Shown: positions 34,602 to 43,472 of the stretch, piece by piece
Layout of the letters: each line of letters opens with the position of its first letter
Position numbering within the stretch: position 1 is the stretch's first letter
Origin: Roseibium suaedae
GTDB lineage: Bacteria; Pseudomonadota; Alphaproteobacteria; Rhizobiales; Stappiaceae
Assembly (NCBI RefSeq): GCF_900142725.1
Contig: NZ_FRBW01000005.1
Coordinates: 124,001 to 188,000 of the forward strand
Direction of reading: 5' to 3'
Length of the DNA: 64,000 bases
Made by a program: the position numbers and the translations under genes
The notes under the pieces: generated by a model
The model's input: only the letters and a program-made list of their open reading frames with translations
Told to the model about the DNA's origin: nothing
The model's database searches: none

Positions 34602-35867
34602 ATGAGACGTCTTAAGAAGGTCGCTATCGCAGCAGCTCTCGCGCTGAGCACTTCGATGGCCACGCTGCCCGCATTTGCGGAAACCCTCACCTTCGTAAGC
34701 TGGATGAAGGGGGAGCCCGGCTACGGTGATTGGTGGAACGAGGTCATCCAGAAGTTTGAGTCCGAACATCCGGACGTCAAGGTCGAGATGACAAAGGTCG
34801 CTCGGAGTGAATATGCCGACACCATGTTCACGATGTTTGCTGGCGGCACTCCGCCCGATATCGTGCACCTGGCCGCATTCGAGTACCAGAGCTTCGCCAA
34901 CGAAGGCTGGCTCGAAGACCTCGGCCCCTACATCAAGAAGTCCGGCATGAACCTGGATGGTTGGGCAGGCCAAAGCACCTGCGAGTGGAAGGGCACGACC
35001 AATTGCATCATGCTTCTCTATACGGCCTATATCCTAGCCTATAACGAGAAGCTCCTGAAGGATGCCGGTATCGAGGCTGTTCCGACCGATTGGAACAGCC
35101 TTCTGGCCGCAGCCAAGGCCGCCACCCGTGATACGGACGGGGATGGCGTCACCGATGTTTATGGCCTCGGCGTCGACAGCAGCGGCGGCTCCAACATGAT
35201 GCACGACATGCTGCATTTTGTGCTCGATGCCGGCGGCAACTGGACCGAAAACGGCAAGCCCGCCTTCAACAGCCCCGGTGTCATCGAAGGTCTGCGCCGG
35301 TTCAAGGAAATCTACACTGAAGGCCTCACGCCCAAGGATGCTGCTGCAGGCGACATGCGTCAGCTCCTCGTCGAAGGCCGCATTGCAATGCGCCTGGACG
35401 GTCCGTGGATTTGGAACGTCATGAAAAAGGCGGATCCGGCGGTGCGGGACAATCTGAAGCTCGCCGAGTCTCCGCTCAATCCCCCGGTTGGCGGGACATC
35501 CAATGTCATCGGCATGCCGTCCGACATTTCCGACGAGAAGAAGGCCTTGGTTTGGGACTTCATCCAGGTTGCCACGTCCAAGGACATGCAGCAGCGCTTC
35601 GCAACGCTTGGCTCGTCACCGGCCCCAATGCCGGGACTGGACTACTCGGCCGAGATCGCAGCTTCGCCCTATTTCGAGCTCTTCGCAAAGGCCAACGACA
35701 AGGCCTCGGCTGCCGGTATCGACCGTCTTCCCAAAGGACTTGAGCTCGAGTTCAACGAAGTGACGAAACTCGTGTTCCGCGAAGTTCAGCGCATGCTGAT
35801 CGACAACCTCAGTCCAGAGGAAGCCGCGGCAAACATTCAGACTGCCGTCGAACGCATCGCAGGCTGA
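34602..35867 (+). CDS. Sugar ABC transporter substrate-binding protein
   Basis: A 421-residue periplasmic protein with a signal peptide (MRRLKKVAIAAALALSTSMA, ending AFA-ET), family 1 solute-binding fold (EVIQKFESEHPDVKVEMTKV, GGTPPDIVHLA). AGGAGGAGG gives a strong ribosome site. It supplies the sugar for the oxidative pathway encoded around it. A strong hairpin separates it from the permease gene, probably to set a higher level of this protein. Confidence 0.92.
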   Translation: MRRLKKVAIAAALALSTSMATLPAFAETLTFVSWMKGEPGYGDWWNEVIQKFESEHPDVKVEMTKVARSEYADTMFTMFAGGTPPDIVHLAAFEYQSFANEGWLEDLGPYIKKSGMNLDGWAGQSTCEWKGTTNCIMLLYTAYILAYNEKLLKDAGIEAVPTDWNSLLAAAKAATRDTDGDGVTDVYGLGVDSSGGSNMMHDMLHFVLDAGGNWTENGKPAFNSPGVIEGLRRFKEIYTEGLTPKDAAAGDMRQLLVEGRIAMRLDGPWIWNVMKKADPAVRDNLKLAESPLNPPVGGTSNVIGMPSDISDEKKALVWDFIQVATSKDMQQRFATLGSSPAPMPGLDYSAEIAASPYFELFAKANDKASAAGIDRLPKGLELEFNEVTKLVFREVQRMLIDNLSPEEAAANIQTAVERIAG

Positions 35868-35881
35868 CAAGGAACAATCGA

Positions 35882-35906
35882 GCAGCCGTGCAAAACGCAC
35901 GGCTGC
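35882..35906 (+). other. Intercistronic hairpin between binding-protein and permease genes
   Basis: A perfect 10-bp stem (GCAGCCGTGC with GCACGGCTGC) closes a 5-nt AAAAC loop and lies just after the binding-protein stop. No long T-tract follows, so read-through is expected. Such hairpins stabilise the upstream mRNA or attenuate transcription. Confidence 0.7.
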
Positions 35907-35926
35907 CTGTTTCCGGGAGGAACAAC

Positions 35927-36820
35927 TTGATCGATTTCAGCTCGCCAAAGCACCGGTCCAAATTTGGCTATATGCTCTTGGCGCCTGCAGTGATCCTGAT
36001 GGCGCTGATCATCATCTATCCGATCCTGCTCTCCGTCGACATCTCGCTTCAGGACGTGCGTATTGCCCGTGTCGGCGGAACGCAGGCTCCCTGGACAACG
36101 AAGAACTATGATTGGCTGATCAACTCCGAAGAGTTCTGGAACTCCATCTGGGTAACAGCCCGAATGGTTTTCTTCGTCGGCGGAACTTCGCTCGTCATCG
36201 GCCTCGCCACTGCCCTTCTGGTCAATCAGAAATTCAAGGGCAGAGCCCTTGCACGTCTCTTCGTCGCTCTGCCCTGGGCCGTGCCGGAAGTCGTGGCCAC
36301 AGTCATCTGGGCATGGATGCTTGATAGTTCGTTCGGTGTCATCAACTGGCTGCTCCTGAAGGCAGGCTTCATTTCCGAAGCCATTCAATTCGGTTCCAAC
36401 GCAACGGCCGCCTTCTTTGCCGTTTGCTTCGTCATGATCTGGAAGGGCTATCCGCTCGTTTCAATCATGCTGCTCGCCGGCCTGCAGTCGATACCTGCCG
36501 AGCAATATCAGGCAGCAAAGGTCGATGGCGCCAGCGTCTGGCAACGCTTCTTTTATGTCACGCTCCCAAATCTTGCTCCGGTAATCGGCGTCACAATGGT
36601 GATGACCACACTTTGGGTTTTCCGGGATTTCTCGATCATCTACGTGCTGACACAAGGCGGGCCCATCGGCGCGACGACCACCCTTTCCATGCTCACGTTC
36701 GAACAAGCCTTCTCATTCTTCCGGATGGGGCAGGGGGCTGCTGTCGGCGTGGTCACCATGATCATCTGCGCAATCATCAGCCGGGCGCTTGTCGGCCGCT
36801 TTGCGAAGTCGGTTCACTAG
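35927..36820 (+). CDS. Sugar ABC transporter permease, MalF type
   Basis: A 297-residue inner-membrane protein with six predicted segments and coupling loop YQAAKVDGASVWQRFFYVTLP. The start is taken as TTG at 35927, with GGGAGG six nt upstream; a GTG at 35888 lies inside the intercistronic hairpin and is unlikely. Confidence 0.9.
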   Translation: MIDFSSPKHRSKFGYMLLAPAVILMALIIIYPILLSVDISLQDVRIARVGGTQAPWTTKNYDWLINSEEFWNSIWVTARMVFFVGGTSLVIGLATALLVNQKFKGRALARLFVALPWAVPEVVATVIWAWMLDSSFGVINWLLLKAGFISEAIQFGSNATAAFFAVCFVMIWKGYPLVSIMLLAGLQSIPAEQYQAAKVDGASVWQRFFYVTLPNLAPVIGVTMVMTTLWVFRDFSIIYVLTQGGPIGATTTLSMLTFEQAFSFFRMGQGAAVGVVTMIICAIISRALVGRFAKSVH

Positions 36821-36826
36821 GAGAGC

Positions 36827-37663
36827 ATGATGAAAAAACGGTCTCTTCTCGGCAACTTTGCTCTTTACGGTACGGTCACAGCGGTCTGTGTTGTCCTGCT
36901 CTTCCCGATCTACTGGATGTTTCTGACAGCACTCAGCCCTCGGACACAACTGCGCAGCTATCCGCCAAACTTCTGGCCCCGGGATCCGCAGTGGAATGTC
37001 TTCTCCGACCTTCTGGCAGCCCAGCCCTTCGGCCTGTGGATGTGGAACACCATCATGGTGGCAACCGCAACCATGATCCTGTCCCTGACGATCGGCGTTC
37101 TGGCTGCCTATGCCTTGTCCCGGCACCGCCTGCGTGGTGGACAGCCTCTCGGGCTGTTCATTCTCACGTCGAAGATGCTGCCCGCGACATTGCTGGTCAT
37201 TCCCCTTTTCGCGATCTTCAAGTCGCTCGGTCTTGTCGGCTCGCTCTGGTCGGTCGTGATCGCTCAGGCGACACTGATCGTTCCCTTCGCAACGTGGATG
37301 CTCAAGGGCTATTTCGACACAATCCCGGCGGAACTCGAACAGGCCGCGCTTGTCGATGGCTGCTCGCCATTGGGGGCATTGTTCAGGATTGTTTTGCCCG
37401 TTGCCTCCCCAGGCCTGGCCGCAACAGCACTCTATGCCTTTGTCATTAGCTGGTCCGATTTCCTCTATGCGCGGACATTCCTTGCGACATCCGAATCCAA
37501 ATGGACGTTGAACGTCGGCATCGCGACGCTCAAGGGCGAATTCGTGACCGACTGGAACACAATCATGGCTGCCTCCCTGATGGCGGCAGTGCCGATCATC
37601 GGCGTCTATCTGTTCCTTGAACGTTATCTGGTGGGCGGTCTTTCCGCCGGTGCCGAAAAGTAA
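36827..37663 (+). CDS. Sugar ABC transporter permease, MalG type
   Basis: A 278-residue inner-membrane protein with six predicted segments and the coupling loop LEQAALVDGCSPLGALFRIVLP. Its two adjacent ATG codons follow AGGAGAGC closely. It pairs with the upstream permease. Confidence 0.92.
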   Translation: MMKKRSLLGNFALYGTVTAVCVVLLFPIYWMFLTALSPRTQLRSYPPNFWPRDPQWNVFSDLLAAQPFGLWMWNTIMVATATMILSLTIGVLAAYALSRHRLRGGQPLGLFILTSKMLPATLLVIPLFAIFKSLGLVGSLWSVVIAQATLIVPFATWMLKGYFDTIPAELEQAALVDGCSPLGALFRIVLPVASPGLAATALYAFVISWSDFLYARTFLATSESKWTLNVGIATLKGEFVTDWNTIMAASLMAAVPIIGVYLFLERYLVGGLSAGAEK

Positions 37664-37682
37664 TCCAGGAAAGGCCAGAACC

Positions 37683-38807
37683 TTGGCAACTATCGACTTT
37701 AAGAACGTTCAAAAACGCTATGGCCAGTTCAAGGCCATACATGACTTCAACCTGCATGTGGGTGAAGGCGAACTGTGCGTATTCGTCGGTCCCTCCGGCT
37801 GCGGAAAATCGACCATTCTCAAGATGCTTGCCGGCCTCGAGGAGACCACAAGCGGCAGCATCGAGATCGGCGGCAGGGATGTGACAGACCTCGGACCCGG
37901 CAAGCGTGATATTGCCATGGTGTTCCAGAACTACGCGCTCTATCCGCATATGAGTGTCCGCTCGAACATCGGCTTTGGCCTGAAGATGCGTGGTGTTCCA
38001 AAGGCCGATATCGACAAGGCAGTCAATGAAGCCGCTGAAATTCTGGAACTGACCGATTATTTGGACCGTCGTCCTCGCGCATTGTCCGGCGGGCAACGCC
38101 AGCGCGTTGCCTTGGGCCGTGCCATTGTTCGCGAACCAAGCGCCTTCCTGATGGACGAGCCACTTTCAAATCTGGACGCAAAACTGCGGACCCAGACACG
38201 TTCGGAGATCGTCAAGCTCCAGAAGCGTCTCGGCGTCACCACGATCTATGTCACCCATGATCAGGTGGAAGCGCTCACCATGGCGACCCGGATCGTGGTC
38301 ATGCGCGGCGGCGTCATCCAGCAGGTGGGCTCACCGGACGAACTTTTCTCCCAGCCCGCCAACCTCTTTGTCGCCGGGTTCATTGGATCTCCCGGAATGA
38401 ACTTCTTCCGGGGTCCTGTCGAAATTGAAAACGGAAAAGCCTTCACACGCTTCGGCGAACAGAGAATCCCGCTTGGGCAAGTCCCACAAAAACTGACGGC
38501 AAAGGAGGCCATTTTCGGCATCCGCCCGGAACACCTGCAGGTGGGGGAAACCGGCGTTCCTGTAACGCTGTCCCTCGTCGAAAGCCTCGGCACCGAGAAG
38601 ATCCTTCACTTTGCCACGCCGAAAGGCCAGGAGACGGATGCCATCGAAACAGAGATCGTTTCCGACGAGGATGCCCGCGACAAGAAGACCATGCTTGCCC
38701 GCGTAATTGATGATCGCCGTTACCATGATGGAGAAACCATTCGCATCGCTTTGCCGGAGGGCAAAGTTCATATATTCGATACGGTTACCCACGAAGCGAT
38801 TGTATAG
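37683..38807 (+). CDS. Sugar ABC transporter ATP-binding protein, UgpC/MalK type
   Basis: A 374-residue ATPase with Walker A GPSGCGKST, signature [14 protein letters not shown], Walker B AFLMDEPLSNLDA and switch VTHDQVEALTMA, plus a TOBE/OB C-terminus (IFGIRPEHLQVGE). The start is taken as TTG at 37683, with AGGAAAGG about 8 nt upstream; an ATG at 37617 would overlap the permease and add 22 unrelated residues. Confidence 0.9.
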   Translation: MATIDFKNVQKRYGQFKAIHDFNLHVGEGELCVFVGPSGCGKSTILKMLAGLEETTSGSIEIGGRDVTDLGPGKRDIAMVFQNYALYPHMSVRSNIGFGLKMRGVPKADIDKAVNEAAEILELTDYLDRRPRALSGGQRQRVALGRAIVREPSAFLMDEPLSNLDAKLRTQTRSEIVKLQKRLGVTTIYVTHDQVEALTMATRIVVMRGGVIQQVGSPDELFSQPANLFVAGFIGSPGMNFFRGPVEIENGKAFTRFGEQRIPLGQVPQKLTAKEAIFGIRPEHLQVGETGVPVTLSLVESLGTEKILHFATPKGQETDAIETEIVSDEDARDKKTMLARVIDDRRYHDGETIRIALPEGKVHIFDTVTHEAIV

Positions 38808-38815
38808 GAGCGGGC

Positions 38816-40489
38816 TTGCCGAACTTCGACAACATAGCGAAGCTCTACCCGGGCGCGGGAACCCTGGTGAAGGGCATTCAGCTGATCGAACTCATTGCTG
38901 AAGCAGCTGACCCCTGCAGTTCGACCTATCTGCTGAAGCAGACAAAACTGCCAAAGGCAACGCTCTATCGTTTGCTGGGAGCATTGGTCGAATTTGGCTA
39001 CGTGAAGCATGATACACAGGCCAAGACCTACAGTCTTGGCAAGCGCTTCATCGAGCTTGGCCGCAGTTCGCTATCTGCATTCGATCTGCGCAGTGCCGCT
39101 GAGCACGAACTCACACGGCTGTCAGCGAGCCTCGGACAAACCGTCTCTCTGGTCGCCCATGAAGGTGACCACGTCATCTATGTGGATGTGCGCCGGCCCG
39201 CCAATCCGCTCGCAGTCAACATCGAAGTCGGCCGGACGCTGCCGGTCGCAGAGAGTTCGTCGGGGCGGGCCATTCTGGCTGCAATGCCCCCTCACGAGAT
39301 GGGCAACTATCTCAATAACTACAGTCTGGAAGAACGGCATCAAATCCTGTCCGAGATCGCAATCAGCCGCGCCAGAGGCTATTCGATCGCAGAATCCCGT
39401 TCGATTCCCGGTCTGACAGTCATTGCGGTCGAGGTTCATGGCCCCCCCGGCATGGGGAGAGGAGCCATCGCGGTCACCGCACACGAGAGTGCTCTCAGTC
39501 ATGAACAGCGGCATATCGTTGGCCGCGACCTGATGGAGGCTGCTCGCCGTGTCATGGGCAACATCGGTACGGCAAGCGTGAGCATTTCCTCAAATCCCCG
39601 GCGCCATCTCCATGTTGAAGAAGCGCTCGAGTGTATTCAGGCGGCTGGCGCGATCGTGGGGGAGGGGCCTGTCTGGGACAGGCGCAGCAACTTGCTGCGC
39701 TGGGTGGACATCGCGGCTCCCGCCACGAGGGTCTTCGATCCCGCCGGAACAGGCACCGCAATGCACCCGGCGCCAAGACTGGTTTCCGCAGTCCTGCCGG
39801 CCAATGATGGAACGATCCTCGCCATCACCCAGAACGGCCTTGAAAAGCTGAACCTGACCAATGGCGCACTCGATCCAATCTACGATCCGGAAGCCCACTT
39901 GCCTTCCAACCGTTTCAACGATGCCAAGACGGACAGGGCAGGGCGCATCTGGGCTGGAACCATGAGCCTCGATGCCTCGATGCCATCAGGGTCTCTCTAT
40001 TGCTTTGATACTCCAACCAGAGCAAGGGCAGTCGATGGTGGGTTTCAGGTCTCCAACGGACTTGGCTGGAGTGCGGACGATAGAACCTTCTATTTCACAG
40101 ACTCCGGCCTGGGCGTCGTCTTTGCCTATGATTTTGATCTGGAGCGGGGGACCCTTTCCAACCGGCGGGTCTTCTTGCAATTCTCTCCCTCAGAGGGCAA
40201 GCCGGACGGTCTGGCCGTCGATAGCGAAGGCACAGTCTGGATCGCTCTCTGGGACGGCTGGCGGGTTGCCGGATACGACCCGAAGGGCAAACTTGTCCGT
40301 GAAATCGATATGCCCGTACCGCGCCCCACCTGCTGCTGCTTCGGCGGAGAAGACAAGAAAACCCTTTACATCACGACGGCCTCGATCCGGCTTCCTGCCA
40401 GTGTTCTGGAAGAGGCTCCCTTGTCTGGCGGCCTGTTTTCGATCCGGATGGATGTGCCCGGACAAGAGGTAGCTGAGGTGGCAGTTTGA
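38816..40489 (+). CDS. IclR regulator fused to an SMP-30/gluconolactonase-type lactonase
   Basis: A 557-residue fusion. Residues about 16-75 are an IclR helix-turn-helix (LLKQTKLPKATLYRLLGALVEFG) and about 80-255 the IclR effector domain (HEGDHVIYVDVRRP, VAESSSGRAIL). From about 268 to 557 is a complete SMP-30 beta-propeller, with metal ligands E283 (GEGPVW), N368 (RFNDA), N414 (VSNGLGW) and D464 (KPDGLAVD). Both halves look intact, so it may sense and act on the same sugar lactone. The TTG start follows AGGAG closely. The stop overlaps the SDR start. Confidence 0.88.
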   Translation: MPNFDNIAKLYPGAGTLVKGIQLIELIAEAADPCSSTYLLKQTKLPKATLYRLLGALVEFGYVKHDTQAKTYSLGKRFIELGRSSLSAFDLRSAAEHELTRLSASLGQTVSLVAHEGDHVIYVDVRRPANPLAVNIEVGRTLPVAESSSGRAILAAMPPHEMGNYLNNYSLEERHQILSEIAISRARGYSIAESRSIPGLTVIAVEVHGPPGMGRGAIAVTAHESALSHEQRHIVGRDLMEAARRVMGNIGTASVSISSNPRRHLHVEEALECIQAAGAIVGEGPVWDRRSNLLRWVDIAAPATRVFDPAGTGTAMHPAPRLVSAVLPANDGTILAITQNGLEKLNLTNGALDPIYDPEAHLPSNRFNDAKTDRAGRIWAGTMSLDASMPSGSLYCFDTPTRARAVDGGFQVSNGLGWSADDRTFYFTDSGLGVVFAYDFDLERGTLSNRRVFLQFSPSEGKPDGLAVDSEGTVWIALWDGWRVAGYDPKGKLVREIDMPVPRPTCCCFGGEDKKTLYITTASIRLPASVLEEAPLSGGLFSIRMDVPGQEVAEVAV

Positions 40490-41229
40490 CCGTGCAATAT
40501 TCCGAATTCGCCGGCCGGCACGTACTGGTCACTGGCGCTGCCGCAGGCATCGGCAAGGCAGTGGCCCTGGCTTTCGCCAGACAAGGCGCCCATGTCACCG
40601 CAGTAGACCGGGCCGAGGTTGACCTCTCAACCGAACCTCTCAAGAGTGGGTCGATCTCTCCGATCACGCTGGATCTGGTCGAGACCGGTGCAATCCGGAC
40701 TGCCTTTGAGCAAGCTACGGAACATCGCGGTCCGGTTACCGTGTTGGTGAACAATGCAGGCGTTGACAGGCGCATCTCTCTGGAGGACCAGTCACCTGAA
40801 GTTTGGCGTGAGATGATGATGCTGAACCTCGATCATCAAGCCATCCTGAGCAGTCTTGCAGCGCCAGGCATGACTGAGGCCGGTGGGGGCGCCATCGTCA
40901 ACATGTCCTCCACCGCCTGGATGAAACTCGCCGGGAACCTAACCGCCTATCATGCGGCCAAATCTGCAATCATCGGTCTGACCAAGGGTCTGGCCCGCGA
41001 CCTTGGGGCAAAAAACATCAGGGTCAATGCAATTGCGCCAGGCCGGGTGGTCACCGAACGGGTGAATGCCAAACTGACTGACGCATGGATAGCCGAAACG
41101 CATCAGATCCAATGTCTCAAGGACATTATCACCCCGGAAGACATTGCTCAGTCCGTTCTATGGCTCTCCTCATCCGGAGCCAGAATGATCACCGGTCAAA
41201 CGTTGATTGTAGACGGAGGGGTCGTCTAG
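40486..41229 (+). CDS. SDR-family sugar dehydrogenase
   Basis: A 247-residue classical short-chain dehydrogenase with TGAAAGIGK (NAD(P)-binding), NNAGV, and the catalytic S141-S142, Y155 and K159 (AYHAAKS). It likely oxidises the imported sugar to its lactone. The TTG start overlaps the stop of the IclR-lactonase fusion as TTGA. Last clear gene of the operon; an L-fucose or galactose dehydrogenase role is possible but unproven. Confidence 0.9.
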   Translation: MTVQYSEFAGRHVLVTGAAAGIGKAVALAFARQGAHVTAVDRAEVDLSTEPLKSGSISPITLDLVETGAIRTAFEQATEHRGPVTVLVNNAGVDRRISLEDQSPEVWREMMMLNLDHQAILSSLAAPGMTEAGGGAIVNMSSTAWMKLAGNLTAYHAAKSAIIGLTKGLARDLGAKNIRVNAIAPGRVVTERVNAKLTDAWIAETHQIQCLKDIITPEDIAQSVLWLSSSGARMITGQTLIVDGGVV

Positions 41230-41505
41230 CTAGGTGCCCGTTCCCAAATTCGACGCAAATTTCGAAGGATCGAGACCGTGCCGCCTCGCCAGAGCCATAA
41301 GAATGCTCTCTGGCGAAGCGGCCGGTTTGGATACCATAAGCAAACGCAGTCCATAGCCGCGCAGCTCATCAATAAATGCACGGACGCGCTGATCTTCTTC
41401 TGACAGTTCAAGCTGGCGGAAAACCTCCCGGCAAAGGCCTGTTCGATTTGTCGTAGAAACGCAAAAGGGCCCCCAGTTTCCCGAGAGCCCTTGATCTACG
41501 GACAA
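41230..41505 (-). CDS. Small reading frame of doubtful status downstream of the alcohol dehydrogenase
   Basis: A 91-residue frame with TTG start; its first 17 residues overlap the terminator of the dehydrogenase gene, so that start is unlikely. The later part (LSEEDQRVRAFIDELRGYGLRLLM) looks like real helical protein. I do not recognise it. It could be a truncated gene remnant or a short gene with a later start. Confidence 0.3.
   Translation of the reverse strand: MSVDQGLSGNWGPFCVSTTNRTGLCREVFRQLELSEEDQRVRAFIDELRGYGLRLLMVSKPAASPESILMALARRHGLDPSKFASNLGTGT
41454..41492 (-). terminator. Rho-independent terminator of the iron-type dehydrogenase gene
   Basis: On the minus strand AAGGGC pairs with GCCCTT around a GC-rich inner stem and an AAAC-containing loop, followed by TTGCGTTT. 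It lies about 30 bp past the stop. Confidence 0.7.
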
Positions 41506-41522
41506 TTAGAGGCTGACTTGCC

Positions 41523-42641
41523 TCAGAATGCATCCCGGTAAATCTGCAGGATATCCTGCTCGCTGAGATCGACAGGGTTCCAATCCAGCAACCGCCGGAT
41601 CTTGTGCGCATCCTCTGCCATTCGGGGGAGGTCGTCTTGCGGTACACCATGCGCGGAAAGGCGCATGTCGAGACCCAGGCTCTGGCAGAACTGGATCGCG
41701 GCGCTTCGAACGGCATCCTTGCCCTCGGCGGGAACGCCAAGCGCAGTGCAGATGGCAGCGGTCTTTGCCGGTTCAGCCTCGGCATTCGCCGCAAGCGTAT
41801 GCGGAAAGATCAGCGCATTGGCGATGCCATGCGGCAGCTTGTGACGTGTGCCGAGCGGATAGGCGACCGCATGACCGCTGGTGGTGTTGACGGGCCCCAG
41901 ACACACCCCACCGTAAAAGGCGGCAAGGGCAAGACCGGCGCGCGCTTCCACATCGCTACCATCATCGACTGCGCGCTTGAGATATTTTCCGACGAGTTGA
42001 ATGCCCTGAAGCGCATAGGAATCGATCAGGGGATGCGACCGCTTGGACGTAAAGGCCTCGACGCAATGCGCCATGGCATCGACGCCGGTGGCCGCTGTCA
42101 CTGCCGGCGGCACGGACAGGGTCAGGACAGGATCGATAATGGCCAGATCCGCAAGCATGTTGAGGCTTTCGCTCGCAACCTTTGCGAGCGTGTCAGGATC
42201 GGTGACCAATGCACGCGTGCCGACTTCCGAACCGGTTCCGGCAGTGGTCGGAATCTGAACCAGACCGACCTTGCGCGCCGGAGCGCGGTTGGGGCCGGAG
42301 ATGTCGGACAGGGCAAGATTCGTTCCGGCAAGAACGGCCACAAGCTTGGCCAGATCCATGGCGGAACCGCCACCAAACCCGATAATCAGATCCGCATCGC
42401 CAGCTGCCTTCACAGCTTTTGACAAGTTATGCGTATCGGGCTCCGGAACGACCTCACCGAAGACGGCAGGGGAATCGAGCCCCAACACAGCCAGGCGCGC
42501 CGCATTCACAGGATCGGCCACAACGAAGGGCCGCTTGAAGCCTTTTTGGCGAACCCAAACGGCAAGGTTTTCCAGCGTTCCTGCGCCAAAATAGACTTCA
42601 GCCGGGCGCTGCATTGTCAGCGCTGCATCAAGTGATTGCAT
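41523..42641 (-). CDS. Iron-containing alcohol dehydrogenase
   Basis: A 372-residue group III alcohol dehydrogenase. NAD-binding GGGSAMDLAK and TTAGTGSE are present; metal-ligand histidines occur in DAMAHCVEAFTSKRSHPL and GHAVAYPLGTRHKLPHGIANALIFPH. The ATG at 42641 has GGAGG six nt upstream. It diverges from the tct operon with a shared regulatory region of 337 bp. Substrate likely a hydroxy acid or aldehyde of the acid-sugar pathway (inference). Confidence 0.9.
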   Translation of the reverse strand: MQSLDAALTMQRPAEVYFGAGTLENLAVWVRQKGFKRPFVVADPVNAARLAVLGLDSPAVFGEVVPEPDTHNLSKAVKAAGDADLIIGFGGGSAMDLAKLVAVLAGTNLALSDISGPNRAPARKVGLVQIPTTAGTGSEVGTRALVTDPDTLAKVASESLNMLADLAIIDPVLTLSVPPAVTAATGVDAMAHCVEAFTSKRSHPLIDSYALQGIQLVGKYLKRAVDDGSDVEARAGLALAAFYGGVCLGPVNTTSGHAVAYPLGTRHKLPHGIANALIFPHTLAANAEAEPAKTAAICTALGVPAEGKDAVRSAAIQFCQSLGLDMRLSAHGVPQDDLPRMAEDAHKIRRLLDWNPVDLSEQDILQIYRDAF

Positions 42642-42978
42642 GGTACCTCCGCATATGTAGCACATTGCAATCATCGGTTTTTGATTGCAGAAATCGGACC
42701 GCATCTAGTCACTTGTAAATTTGCTTGTCAATTTCAATTTACAACAAACACACTTGAAACCTCTCAGCATCAGTCCGGCTAAATTCAATCGATATAATCA
42801 ATTATTCCGCAGAAATGCCGAGATTTTTCAGAAGCCAGCACTCAAGAACGGCAAAATCAGAAAGCGCCGTAAAAGATAGATCAAATTTTCTCAGGGTATT
42901 TTCTCGCAAATTTAGTTGACAAGTTGTCAGGCCATCGTCATGGTCTTGCAAAACTTGGCAGGTCCTTTGGGAGGAATG
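42642..42978. promoter_or_regulatory. Divergent regulatory region, acid-sugar locus
   Basis: No gene is seen. It contains an inverted repeat TTGTAAAT (42713-42720) and ATTTACAA (42737-42744), and a 13-bp palindrome TGACAAGTTGTCA (42917-42929). The TTGTAAA half-site recurs before the DUF1537 kinase at 50780-50802, which suggests control by the GntR/FCD protein at 48932-49672. Confidence 0.6.
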
Positions 42979-43443
42979 ATGTCCACTGCCCAGCATTCCA
43001 AAGCTGACATATGGATCGGCGCGGGGCTTCTCGGCTTTTGCGCTTTCGCAACCTGGCGCACGCTCCAGATCAAGCAGGTCGTCTCATCGACCATCGCCGG
43101 GCCTTCCTTTGTGCCCTGGCTGATGATTGGAGCGGTTTCCATCTTGTCGCTCGTTCTCATCGTGCGCGGCCTCCGGAGCAGCGGCCTGCCTGGCTCGCTC
43201 TCGACCGAAAACCTGCCGGATCGTGGCGGCCTGCTCAAGCTTGCGGCCTTCGCGGTCCTGCTCGTTGCCTATGCCGCGGCCTTCTACCCGGTGGGATACA
43301 TCCCCTCGACTCTTGTCGCTTCCTTTGCCGGCCTGTGGCTGATCGGCGAGCGCAAGATCCTCGTTCTGCTGGGCTTCCCGGTGATCATGACCACCGCTGT
43401 CTATTACGGCTTCACGGAACTTCTGGCCGTCTGGCTGCCGTGA
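42979..43443 (+). CDS. tctB: Tripartite tricarboxylate transporter, small permease TctB
   Basis: A 154-residue membrane protein with four predicted transmembrane segments, the TctB layout (DIWIGAGLLGFCAFATWRTL, then FAVLLVAYAAAFYPVGYIPST). The ATG at 42979 has GGGAGG just upstream. It begins a six-gene operon (tctB, tctC, tctA, lyase, dehydrogenase, pdxA2). Confidence 0.88.
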   Translation: MSTAQHSKADIWIGAGLLGFCAFATWRTLQIKQVVSSTIAGPSFVPWLMIGAVSILSLVLIVRGLRSSGLPGSLSTENLPDRGGLLKLAAFAVLLVAYAAAFYPVGYIPSTLVASFAGLWLIGERKILVLLGFPVIMTTAVYYGFTELLAVWLP

Positions 43444-43472
43444 CACTCAAAACTTCAATGGGAGGAATTATC

